Shown here: piece after piece, positions 1-8,611 of the stretch
Layout of the letters: each line of letters begins with the position of its first letter
Position numbering within the stretch: position 1 is the stretch's first letter
NCBI GenBank assembly: GCA_016235665.1
Contig: JACRJI010000013.1
Coordinates: 1-64,000 of the forward strand
Length of the DNA stretch: 64,000 bases
Source: a candidate division TA06 bacterium
Lineage (GTDB): Bacteria; Edwardsbacteria; AC1; EtOH8
Direction: 5' to 3'
Notes under the pieces: generated by a model
What the model saw: the letters and a program-made list of their open reading frames with translations, nothing else
The model's database searches: none
What the model was told of the DNA's origin: nothing
Made by a program: the position numbers and the translations under genes

Positions 1-2
1 TG

Positions 3-2816
3 GCGGCCTACGGAACGGCAGGGGAGGGCTACATAGCCAATACGGTTCCGGCCGGCATGGTCTGGAACACCGGCACGGCGGCCGGGGTGGTGACGGCCGT
101 CAACAACGGCACCTTCATGATCATGCACCGCGACCACGGCATGTACACCGGATGGGGCGAGCCGGCCTTTACCAGCACCAACATTCCCAGCCTGACCAAT
201 AATCTGTATCCCTTTGTATTCTCCATGAACTGCCAGACCGGGGCATACCAATACAGCGGCGAGGCGTTTTCCGAAGCGTTTTACCGCAGCAAGTACGGGG
301 CTTTGGGCGTGATGTGCGCCACCGAAGTATCGTATTCCTTCGTCAACGACGCCCTGATCATGGGGATCAGCGACGGGATGTGGCCCAATTTCAATTCCAC
401 CAACAACTGGGACGTGCCCAATGCCGGCACCGGCCAGACCTACGAGCGTTACACCGAGGACCTGAGGCCGGCCTTTGCCATGGCCTCCGGCAAGTGGCAT
501 TTAATGACCCAGACCTACACCGATCCCGCCATCCCGGCCGACTACAAGGAATTCACCTGCCAGCTGTTCCACGTTTTCGGCGATCCCTTTATGACGTTCT
601 GTTCCCAGATCCCGGACACCTTTACTCTGACCTTCAATTCAACCATCCCCACCGGCACCCAGACCTTTAATGTCAACGTCAAGAACAAGGCCGGAGCCAA
701 CGTGCTGGGAGCTTTGGTGGGCGTGTACATGCCCAGCAACTCGCCGGAGATCGTGACCTCGGCCCTGACAGACGCCAACGGCAACGTTTCCATCACCATC
801 AATCCGCTGCTGGACGGGACGCTCTACGTCACCGCCACCAAGTCCAACTTCGTGCGCAAGGAGACCTTCACCACGGTCAATGCCGGCACCCCCACCAAAC
901 CGGCGATCACCAAGCTGCTGGACGGGGCCAAGCTGCCGGATCTGCGGCCCTACCTGACCTTTGTCTCCACCGATCCCCAGGGCAATACCATAGACTACCG
1001 GGTGATCTGGGACACCACCTCGGCCTTCACTTCGGCGGTACGCGACAGCTCCACCACCACCACTTATGCCAGCGGCGCCACGGTGAACTTCCAGTTCCCG
1101 TCCAACCTTACCGCCGGGAGGACCTACTGGTGGAAGGTGAAGGGCCGCGACCCGGCCGGCACCAATCTGTTCGGCCAGTCCAGTGATCCCCGGTCCTTTA
1201 CCATCAGCACTGACATCCCGGCCGGCACGGTCTGCTGGATGCACACCAAGGGCGGCCAGTTCACCTGCGACACCTACACCGGGGCCACCACGGCCCAGGG
1301 CGACAGCCTGATCCTGGCGGCGCCAAGCTCGGGTGCGGCCACCTTAATGACGGAAAATTTCGAAGGCGGCTCCCTCCCGGCAGGCTGGGATACCTCCGGT
1401 TCCTATCCGGCAAACTACGGTTGGTTGATCCGCACCAGCGGCGGCACACAGCCGCCCAGCTATGGCACTACTTACGAAGGGTGCCAGTTCCCGTCAACCA
1501 TGGTAACGCCTGCGGCCTCGGAGGAGATCATCACCACGCCCCAGTACCTCATGAATTCAGGGGCCCAAACTTGTTCTTTAAGCTACGGCTACGGAATGGA
1601 TCCCGGCGTAGCTGCGGATAGTCTGGTATTAGAGGCTAGTTTCCTTTCCGGCGGTTCATGGGGGACCTGGATTCAAGTTGACGGTCTGAACAACGGTACC
1701 ACTACTATTTCCGGAACCAGAAGCATTGGGCTGAATACCTTTATGCCCAAGGATGGGATACAACTGCGCTGGCGGTTCAGCCAGGGCGGGGGGCGAAACG
1801 GCCAGGACGCGGCCATAGACAACATAACCCTTAAGTACACATATTTGATCACTAATACCAACGGCACTATGACCTCGGGCCCGATATACTACAAGGACAT
1901 CACCAAGGCCGAGACCATTTCCCGCTCCTCTTACAGATGGGGCAAGGTCCTCTGGCGCAAGAAGGCCGCCACGGATTCCATCGGGGTTCAGGTGGAATAC
2001 TGCAACAACAATGTCTGGGCGCTGGTGCCGGACGCGGCCCTGGCCAACAACTCCAAGGGCTTCTTCAACCAGGCCTCGGCCAACGACAGCGTCACCCTGG
2101 TCACTTTGGATACCCTGACCTACGATAGCTTAAGGGTGATAGCCAAGCTTTACCGTCCGGCCTCCAAGGCCACCGCCAACCCGGTGCTTTACGACATCGA
2201 GTTCGCCCGGCCGGGCTACATGGCCCCGGATGCGGTCATGCTTTCCTTCTTTGCCGCCTTCGTCCAGAACAACAGGGCCGTGGTCCAGTGGCGCACCGAA
2301 AGCGAACAGGATTGCTACCAGTGGGTGGTGGAGAGGTCCGCTTCGCCCGACGGCCAGTTCACAGAACTGGGCCGGCTTGACGGAAACGGCACCAGCAGCC
2401 AGCCCAACGAATACAGCTACAGCGACGCTGCGGTGCTGACCCCCGGAGTCTATTATTACCGTATTACCGAGATCGGCAAAAGCGGAGAGAAGACGGTATT
2501 CGGACCGGTCAGCGCCAGCATCGGCCTGGGCGCTCCGGCGGAATACGCCCTGCAGCCGGCCTACCCCAACCCCAGCCAGGGAGGGGCCACCATAAAGTAT
2601 TCGCTTAAACAGCCGGGCCAGACCCTGCTTAAGGTTTACAACGTGCTGGGCGAAGAGATCAAGACCCTGGTCAATAGCCGGCAAAGCGCCGACTATTACC
2701 AGGTGAACTGGGACGGCCGGGACAAAAAGGGGAGGCTGGTTTCCAACGGTGTGTATTTCTACAAACTGGTCTCCGGAGACTATTCGTCAACCAAGAAGCT
2801 GACAGTCCTCCGTTAA
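3..2816 (+). CDS. C25 (gingipain-like) cysteine peptidase with C-terminal sorting domain, 5' truncated
   Basis: The reading frame is already open at the left edge, so the N-terminus lies outside the window. The visible protein starts inside a family C25 peptidase domain. A His in an HRDHG motif (codon at 135-137) and a Cys in MNCQTG (codon 231-233) sit where the gingipain His/Cys dyad is expected. Then come Ig/FN3-like domains (about nt 600-1210), a jelly-roll (MAM or immune-inhibitor-like) domain (about 1340-1850), a domain with a conserved CYQWVVERS stretch (about 2220-2520) that recurs before the tail of two neighbours, and a FlgD-like/type IX sorting domain (YPNPSQGG, VYNVLGEE, SNGVYFYKL, final Arg). 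Expected role: exported protein-degrading enzyme, surface-attached or released through type IX-like secretion. The C25 assignment rests on motifs. Whether the start carries a signal peptide and propeptide cannot be seen. Confidence 0.85.
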   Translation, partial: AAYGTAGEGYIANTVPAGMVWNTGTAAGVVTAVNNGTFMIMHRDHGMYTGWGEPAFTSTNIPSLTNNLYPFVFSMNCQTGAYQYSGEAFSEAFYRSKYGALGVMCATEVSYSFVNDALIMGISDGMWPNFNSTNNWDVPNAGTGQTYERYTEDLRPAFAMASGKWHLMTQTYTDPAIPADYKEFTCQLFHVFGDPFMTFCSQIPDTFTLTFNSTIPTGTQTFNVNVKNKAGANVLGALVGVYMPSNSPEIVTSALTDANGNVSITINPLLDGTLYVTATKSNFVRKETFTTVNAGTPTKPAITKLLDGAKLPDLRPYLTFVSTDPQGNTIDYRVIWDTTSAFTSAVRDSSTTTTYASGATVNFQFPSNLTAGRTYWWKVKGRDPAGTNLFGQSSDPRSFTISTDIPAGTVCWMHTKGGQFTCDTYTGATTAQGDSLILAAPSSGAATLMTENFEGGSLPAGWDTSGSYPANYGWLIRTSGGTQPPSYGTTYEGCQFPSTMVTPAASEEIITTPQYLMNSGAQTCSLSYGYGMDPGVAADSLVLEASFLSGGSWGTWIQVDGLNNGTTTISGTRSIGLNTFMPKDGIQLRWRFSQGGGRNGQDAAIDNITLKYTYLITNTNGTMTSGPIYYKDITKAETISRSSYRWGKVLWRKKAATDSIGVQVEYCNNNVWALVPDAALANNSKGFFNQASANDSVTLVTLDTLTYDSLRVIAKLYRPASKATANPVLYDIEFARPGYMAPDAVMLSFFAAFVQNNRAVVQWRTESEQDCYQWVVERSASPDGQFTELGRLDGNGTSSQPNEYSYSDAAVLTPGVYYYRITEIGKSGEKTVFGPVSASIGLGAPAEYALQPAYPNPSQGGATIKYSLKQPGQTLLKVYNVLGEEIKTLVNSRQSADYYQVNWDGRDKKGRLVSNGVYFYKLVSGDYSSTKKLTVLR

Positions 2817-2835
2817 GATCATTAGAGGTTTTAAC

Positions 2836-2871
2836 AAAAGCGGCGTTTCATCGGTTTGAAGCGCCGCTTTT
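2836..2871 (+). terminator. Rho-independent terminator after the C25 peptidase
   Basis: A perfect 10-bp stem (aaaagcggcg / cgccgctttt) encloses a 16-base loop. The A and T ends of the arms make it usable in both directions. It lies 19 bases after the stop codon. Confidence 0.85.
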
Positions 2872-2986
2872 GGCTGGTTCTTTAACGCCGTAAAACTTTC
2901 CCGGGGCCGGGAGAGGTTCTCAATTTTTGTCTTGACCTGACCGCGGCCAACGTGCAGGAAAAATCTGTTTTCCAAAGCCTGCCGGG

Positions 2987-3015
2987 TTGTTTTAAGTCCT
3001 ATAATGTAATATAAT
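2987..3015 (+). promoter_or_regulatory. Candidate sigma-70 promoter for the M14 carboxypeptidase gene
   Basis: A TTGTTT box and a perfect TATAAT are 17 bases apart, about 70 bases before the start codon. The -35 box is weak, so the call is moderate. Confidence 0.5.
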
Positions 3016-3084
3016 ATCAGCTCACTCCGGACCCAAGCTTAACCCTGATCAAAATATTTTAAAAATAAATAACAGGTGGTCATT

Positions 3085-5700
3085 TTGACAAGCAGACATT
3101 TTTTTCGCTTAGTACTGATCGCATCAATGCTATTGGGCTCCTCTTTTGCCCGGGGGCAGGAGGACATGGAACCAAGGATGCTGATCCGGGTGGACATCTC
3201 CAACCCCGCGGTCCTGCTGGCGGTCTCAAAACTGCCCCAGGGAATTGACGTGGCGGCCTGCCGTCCGGGCGAGTACATGGACATAGTGACCAAGCCGTCA
3301 CAGCTAAGCCTTTTTACCGGGGCCGGGATATCTTACCGGGAGCTGAAAGGTTTTGCCGGTGACATGTCCAAAGCATCATCTTCCAAGGCGGCCTACCATT
3401 CCTACGACGGCATCAGGGCCGAGCTGAAGCAGATAGCGCTGGATCATCCCACCATTACCAAGCTTGACACAGTGGCCGTGGCGGCCCAGGGGGGCAAGGT
3501 CTGGTGCCTTAAGGTTTCCAGCAACCCCACGGTGGACGACAATTCCCGCCAGGGCATCCTGGTCATGGGCAACCATCACGCCCGGGAGTGGATGACTCCG
3601 GAGATCTGCCTGTATATCGCCAATTACCTGACCAACAATTATAACCCGGCGGGCACGGATTCAATATCCACCATGGTCAAGACCAAGGAGATATACATCG
3701 TAACATCCGTCAATCCCGATGGTTTCATCTATGACCACGGCGGCACAAATGTGGTGCCGGCCTCCCCGACCCTTTTGTGGCGCAAGAACCGCCGGGTGAA
3801 CAGCCCCACCGTGTTCGGGGTGGACCTTAACCGGGGCTACGACGGCTCGGTGGACGGAGACATCCTGGGGGAATGGGGAGGATCCATCAACAGCTACACC
3901 AGCCCCGATTCCAGCAACGATGTTTTCTACGGCTTTTCACCCAGCGGCGAGCCGGAGCAGCAGGCCATGATGAAGATCGTTAAGGACCACAACATCGTAT
4001 TGTCCATTTCATACCATACATACAGCGAACTGGTGCTGTGGCCGCTGGGCTACGTGGACTCCACCGTCAAGCGGGCGCCGGACAGCCTGCAGCTGAGGTA
4101 CTTTGGCCAGCAGTCGGCCATCCGTACCAAAAGATACCGCAGCACGTTGGGCTACACCCCCCAGCAGTCCTCGGCCCTGTATCCCACCACCGGTGATTCC
4201 GACGGCTGGATCTACGGCTACGGCCTGACCCAGCTGGGGCGGGTGATATTCTCATACTGCGTGGAGGCGGACACCGCCTTTTACACCCCCGTTGCCCACA
4301 TCGACTCGGTCTGCCCCCAGACCCTAAAAGGCTTTATGTACCTGGCCATGCGCACCGACAGCATCGTCACCACTACTTCGCCGCCGCCTGTGCTGCCGCC
4401 TCCGGTCACCGGTGTAACTTTTCCCACAGCCAGCACCGATTACCGGTTAAGCTGGAGCCTGCCCAACCCGGCCTCCAATCCCACTGCCTACGAACTGCAG
4501 GAACTATCTGGATTCCAGTCCACCACCGACACGGTGGGGGCGGCCGCCAACCCCAACATCGCCCTGGACAGGTTCGTTTCCAACACGGTCCGGATGTACT
4601 CCGGCAGCCGCAGTTACCGCAGCGGAGTGGGCAACCAGTACAATATCGCCAGCATCACCACCACCAAGCCGTATCCGGTAACTTCGGCTAAGGATTCCTT
4701 CAGTTTTTACAGCTATCAGGGCATGACCACCTTTGACCGGATGTGGGTGGAGATCTCTCTCGACGGCCGGCAGTGGAATCTGCTGGGCAAGCTTTACCAG
4801 AACGCCTTGTCCTGGACCAAGCGGGCCTTTGCCATCGATTCCTCCGCCTATTTCGGCAAGTCGGTGTTCTTCCGCATCCGGCTGGTGGGCGACGGGGTGG
4901 CCGCCTCGGACAGCGTGTACATAGACGACATCAAACCGGTGGCGGCATTCACTTCAACCACCACGGTATCCAATACCATCACAGCCAGCAACTACCTGAT
5001 CACCGGCAAGACAGCCGGTTCCACCTATTATTATAGGGTGCGGGGGTTTAACGCCAAGCGGGGCTGGGGAGATTGGGACCAGCTTTACAAGGTCAATGTC
5101 ATTATGGGGCCAATGGCGGTGGAACTCTCGGCCTTTACCGCCCAGGCCGCCCCCGGCGGGATAAACCTTACCTGGCTGACCCAAAGCGAGAACGACTGCT
5201 ACCAGTGGGTCATAGAACGATCTGACCAGCCGGAGGCCGGATACATTGAGATAGCCCGGCAAAGCGGACAGGGGACCACCGCCAGTTCCTGCCAATATAA
5301 ATATTTTGACGCCAACCCGCCGGCCTTGGGCCAGCTTTATTACCGGCTGTTGGAACTGGATACCAAAGGCAACCAGACGGTCTACGGCCCGGTCAGCGTG
5401 TTATCGGCAGGGGATCGATCATTCAGCTTTGGACTCGGCTCCGCCAGCCCCAATCCGTTCAAACAAACAACCACGATCAATTATCAATTGTCAAAACCGG
5501 GAATGGCCGGCCTTAAGATTTACAACATCACCGGGCAGTTGATAAGGACATTGGATGAGGGTTACCGGATTTCGGGAGAGCATAGCATCAGTTGGGACGG
5601 CCGGGATGACAATGACCGCATGGTCAGAAACGGTGTCTATCTTTACCGTCTAAGTTCAGGGGACTTTTCCTCCTGCAAAAGATTGATCTTGCTGAGGTAG
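3085..5700 (+). CDS. Secreted M14 zinc carboxypeptidase with jelly-roll, FN3 and sorting domains
   Basis: TTG 3085 is preferred because an AGGTGG ribosome site sits 5 bases upstream; an in-frame GTG lies at 3076. A signal peptide (about 25 residues) precedes an M14 peptidase domain (about 95-420). The HARE zinc motif gives His165 and Glu168, a SYHTYSE motif gives the third ligand His311, and a CVEAD motif places the catalytic Glu at 394. It should remove C-terminal residues from peptides outside the cell. Beyond the enzyme is an FN3-like domain that looks interrupted by a jelly-roll insert (about 440-680), then the CYQWVIERS domain shared with the C25 protein, then the type IX-like tail (SPNPF, IYNITGQL, NGVYLYRL, final LLR). 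It appears monocistronic with its own promoter. It would complement the C25 and S8 endopeptidases encoded nearby. Confidence 0.9.
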   Translation: MTSRHFFRLVLIASMLLGSSFARGQEDMEPRMLIRVDISNPAVLLAVSKLPQGIDVAACRPGEYMDIVTKPSQLSLFTGAGISYRELKGFAGDMSKASSSKAAYHSYDGIRAELKQIALDHPTITKLDTVAVAAQGGKVWCLKVSSNPTVDDNSRQGILVMGNHHAREWMTPEICLYIANYLTNNYNPAGTDSISTMVKTKEIYIVTSVNPDGFIYDHGGTNVVPASPTLLWRKNRRVNSPTVFGVDLNRGYDGSVDGDILGEWGGSINSYTSPDSSNDVFYGFSPSGEPEQQAMMKIVKDHNIVLSISYHTYSELVLWPLGYVDSTVKRAPDSLQLRYFGQQSAIRTKRYRSTLGYTPQQSSALYPTTGDSDGWIYGYGLTQLGRVIFSYCVEADTAFYTPVAHIDSVCPQTLKGFMYLAMRTDSIVTTTSPPPVLPPPVTGVTFPTASTDYRLSWSLPNPASNPTAYELQELSGFQSTTDTVGAAANPNIALDRFVSNTVRMYSGSRSYRSGVGNQYNIASITTTKPYPVTSAKDSFSFYSYQGMTTFDRMWVEISLDGRQWNLLGKLYQNALSWTKRAFAIDSSAYFGKSVFFRIRLVGDGVAASDSVYIDDIKPVAAFTSTTTVSNTITASNYLITGKTAGSTYYYRVRGFNAKRGWGDWDQLYKVNVIMGPMAVELSAFTAQAAPGGINLTWLTQSENDCYQWVIERSDQPEAGYIEIARQSGQGTTASSCQYKYFDANPPALGQLYYRLLELDTKGNQTVYGPVSVLSAGDRSFSFGLGSASPNPFKQTTTINYQLSKPGMAGLKIYNITGQLIRTLDEGYRISGEHSISWDGRDDNDRMVRNGVYLYRLSSGDFSSCKRLILLR

Positions 5701-5787
5701 TCCGGGAACCAAAAGACCCTGAAAGTAATCTAACATAGCTTGCTTCCGCCGGGGCGGGAAATAAATGATAAAAATGGCAAAAAAAAC

Positions 5788-5816
5788 TTGACAAATTGGG
5801 GCTAATCCGTTACAAT
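5788..5816 (+). promoter_or_regulatory. Sigma-70 promoter of the 5875-11005 two-gene unit
   Basis: TTGACA and TACAAT are separated by exactly 17 bases, about 60 bases before the ATG at 5875. The boxes match the consensus at 6/6 and 5/6. Confidence 0.8.
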
Positions 5817-5874
5817 AAAAGTTCATATCCCTTAAAAAAAACAAACAATTTAATAATCTATGGAGGTTTAGGTC

Positions 5875-8595
5875 ATGAACCGAAAATTGTTCACAATTTT
5901 GGGTCTGGCGCTGTTACTGTTCTGCTCGGTTGCAGTTCAGGCCAAGCCCAGGGAAAAGGGCAGGGCAAAGGAAAAGGCAATGCCCATAAAGATGCCGGCC
6001 ACGGCCAAACTTGTGGTCGATACAGTTTTCATGGATAATTTTGAATCTGATACCATTGTATGGACCACCGAAGATTTCTTTGTTCAGGATTATTCATACT
6101 GGCACATTTCCTCCCGCAACCCGTATGGCGGTTCGGGAAATTCCTGGTGGTGCGGCACAGATTCTGCAACCGGCAACTGGGTAAACCCCGCAGGAGGTTA
6201 TGCTTCCAGCTGGGTGCAATTCCTGTATTCTCCCGTGTTTGATCTTACTGCCATAACAGCGGACACAGTTCTGCTGAATTTCATGCACTATTACAGCGTG
6301 GAAGGTCCAAGCGGCGGAATTGACTGGGATTGCGTAAATTTATGGGGTTCCACCGACGGCGGCAGCAACTGGTTCGTGATGTTTCCGGATACGGCCCGTT
6401 GCGGAGCGGATAAAGCTTATAATTTAACAGCAGCCTCGGCTTATTCTTATTTGGGTGTGACCCCGTTTTCTACCAAGGTCCCGGGCTGGGGAGGAGCCGA
6501 TAAGACCTGGAAACCGGTCAGCTATGACCTGACCCCGTATAAGGGTGACAGCTTGAAATTGCGTTTTTCCATGCTCAGCGACGGTGCAGAGGATGATTCA
6601 TCGGCTGGTGGCAGCTACAGCGGGGCTTGGTTTATTGATAATATCAGCGTGGATACATTAAGTGCGGGAGGTTCGTCTGCTGCCATATTTTACGATGATT
6701 GCGAGGGCGGCAATCTTGGCTGGACCACCGGGGTGAAAGAGCCCAGGATCAACTGGTGCTTAAACGGGAACCGCACCAACAGCGGTGCCCGGGCCTGGTA
6801 CAACGGCGACACCACTACATATATTCAGGCTGACGGCAATTCCGACGCTCTGACATCACCATTCATCAACCTGACCGAAGTGAAGAACACCCAACCGTGC
6901 ATAGCCACCTTTAAGGCTTGGGTGGATATGCCCAAGGTAAGCGGTGGGTACACCCGCGACTATGATTATTTTGAAGTTTTTATTTCGGACGACAGCGGAG
7001 CCACCTGGGATTATGTGAACGTTTATGCCGGGCCGACCTCCCCTCAGATGTCATGGAATCCGATTGTAAGCAATTTGTTTTATGGGGAAATCTTACTAAC
7101 CGCCTATGTCGGTAAGATCATTCAGATCAGGCTTGAGATGAACACCAGTGCAGACGCCTTGCCCCACGGAGAAGGACTTTACCTGGATGATTTCATGGTC
7201 ACCGGAAAAGGCCGCGATGCTTTGCCCGCCCCCAGCACAGTGTGCCTGGTGGACAACGATGGAAACGCCGCGGATATTTCGGATAACTCCTGGACCAAAT
7301 ATATGGAAGCATCACTGGCTAGTCTGGGCTATAAATATTCAGTGGTTACCATAGGTTCAAATAAAACGATGATTCCCGGTTATCTGGAGCAATATCCCCT
7401 GGTGATCTGGAACCTGGGATCAAATTTCAATTACCGGGCCGGAGTCAACTACCTGGCTCTGACCTCGACGGATCAGGAATGCATCCTTTCTTACTTGAAC
7501 AACGGCGGTAACCTGTGGATGTCCGGGCAATATTTCTTCTTCGCCAACGGCACCCAGCTGGACACTACCGTTCACCCAAATATCTGGATGGACTACCTGC
7601 ACCTGGCCCCGGAGAACGGCTGGGCTCCCACAACAACCTACCAGGGATATGGAGTGGGGGGCGATCCGATCGGCGACGGATTGTCCGATTCGCTTTTGTA
7701 TGACAGGCTTAACGGCGGCTACCCCTGGACCGGACCGACCAAGGCCTATTCTCTTAACCCTGACAGCGCCAACTATCCGGTGGTTGGTTTTATAAAGAAC
7801 GACGATAGCACCTTCAACGGTCTGAGATATCAGGATGCCGGTCTGGGCTATAAACTAATTTATACTTCATTCCCCTACGAGGCTGTTTCGGCCCCGGAAA
7901 AAAGGGACACTTTAATGGCCCGGGTTATCAATTGGCTTAGGCCCGGGTTGAACGCGGATTACATGCCTCCGGCGATTCCCCAGGGCCTGACCTTGACCCA
8001 GAGTTACGACACGGTCAAGTGCGTCTGGCTGGCCAATTCCGAGGTGGACATTAAAGGTTACAATGTCTACCGCTCTCTGCAAAGCGGGATCCCGACCTGG
8101 AGCAAATTAGGCACAGTGCTGGCCCCGGACACGACTTTTGCCGATACCACAGTTCAGGCCGGCTTGACCTATAATTACGCTTTAACGGCCTATGACACTT
8201 TGGTTCCGGCCAACGAAAGCCTGAAATCCCTGTGGTCCCGGATTACGGTAACGGCCTGGAAACTGGGAATTGAAGGACAGCCGGTAAGCGTGATTCCGGC
8301 CCGGTTCAGCCTGGAACAGAACAAGCCCAATCCCTTCAAGGGCAATACCGAGATCAAATTTGCCCTGCCCAACGCCTCTCAGGTGGAGCTTGGTGTTTAC
8401 AACGTGGCCGGACAAAAGGTGTCCGCGCTGGCCTCCGGTCATTATTCCGCCGGATACCACAGCATCCGCTGGAACGGCAAGGACGGACAGGGCCGGATGC
8501 TATCCAATGGCGTCTATTTCTACCGGCTGGAGGCCCGGGGACAGAGCGGCCAGGAGCGCTTGAGCCAGACCAAACGACTGATAATTGTGAAGTAG
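5875..8595 (+). CDS. Secreted multidomain exoprotein with type IX-like sorting domain
   Basis: The ATG follows a GGAGG site by 8 bases and opens a clear signal peptide ending VAVQA. A Lys-rich stretch (about 24-45) follows, then two consecutive jelly-roll (immune-inhibitor or MAM-like) domains (about 50-260 and 265-445). A Rossmann-like region at about 455-695 starts TVCLVDNDGN and contains NNGGNLWMSGQ and VINWLRPG; it resembles ThuA/class I amidotransferase-like folds and recurs in the next protein and in the subtilase. An FN3 domain (about 705-795) and the FlgD/type IX tail (KPNPFKGN, VYNVAGQKV, SNGVYFYRL, final IVK) complete it. I see no peptidase motif. A binding or structural role is plausible, but the function is unknown. 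The next gene begins 16 bases downstream, so the two are co-transcribed. Confidence 0.85.
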   Translation: MNRKLFTILGLALLLFCSVAVQAKPREKGRAKEKAMPIKMPATAKLVVDTVFMDNFESDTIVWTTEDFFVQDYSYWHISSRNPYGGSGNSWWCGTDSATGNWVNPAGGYASSWVQFLYSPVFDLTAITADTVLLNFMHYYSVEGPSGGIDWDCVNLWGSTDGGSNWFVMFPDTARCGADKAYNLTAASAYSYLGVTPFSTKVPGWGGADKTWKPVSYDLTPYKGDSLKLRFSMLSDGAEDDSSAGGSYSGAWFIDNISVDTLSAGGSSAAIFYDDCEGGNLGWTTGVKEPRINWCLNGNRTNSGARAWYNGDTTTYIQADGNSDALTSPFINLTEVKNTQPCIATFKAWVDMPKVSGGYTRDYDYFEVFISDDSGATWDYVNVYAGPTSPQMSWNPIVSNLFYGEILLTAYVGKIIQIRLEMNTSADALPHGEGLYLDDFMVTGKGRDALPAPSTVCLVDNDGNAADISDNSWTKYMEASLASLGYKYSVVTIGSNKTMIPGYLEQYPLVIWNLGSNFNYRAGVNYLALTSTDQECILSYLNNGGNLWMSGQYFFFANGTQLDTTVHPNIWMDYLHLAPENGWAPTTTYQGYGVGGDPIGDGLSDSLLYDRLNGGYPWTGPTKAYSLNPDSANYPVVGFIKNDDSTFNGLRYQDAGLGYKLIYTSFPYEAVSAPEKRDTLMARVINWLRPGLNADYMPPAIPQGLTLTQSYDTVKCVWLANSEVDIKGYNVYRSLQSGIPTWSKLGTVLAPDTTFADTTVQAGLTYNYALTAYDTLVPANESLKSLWSRITVTAWKLGIEGQPVSVIPARFSLEQNKPNPFKGNTEIKFALPNASQVELGVYNVAGQKVSALASGHYSAGYHSIRWNGKDGQGRMLSNGVYFYRLEARGQSGQERLSQTKRLIIVK

Positions 8596-8611
8596 GAAGG
8601 AGATATATACA

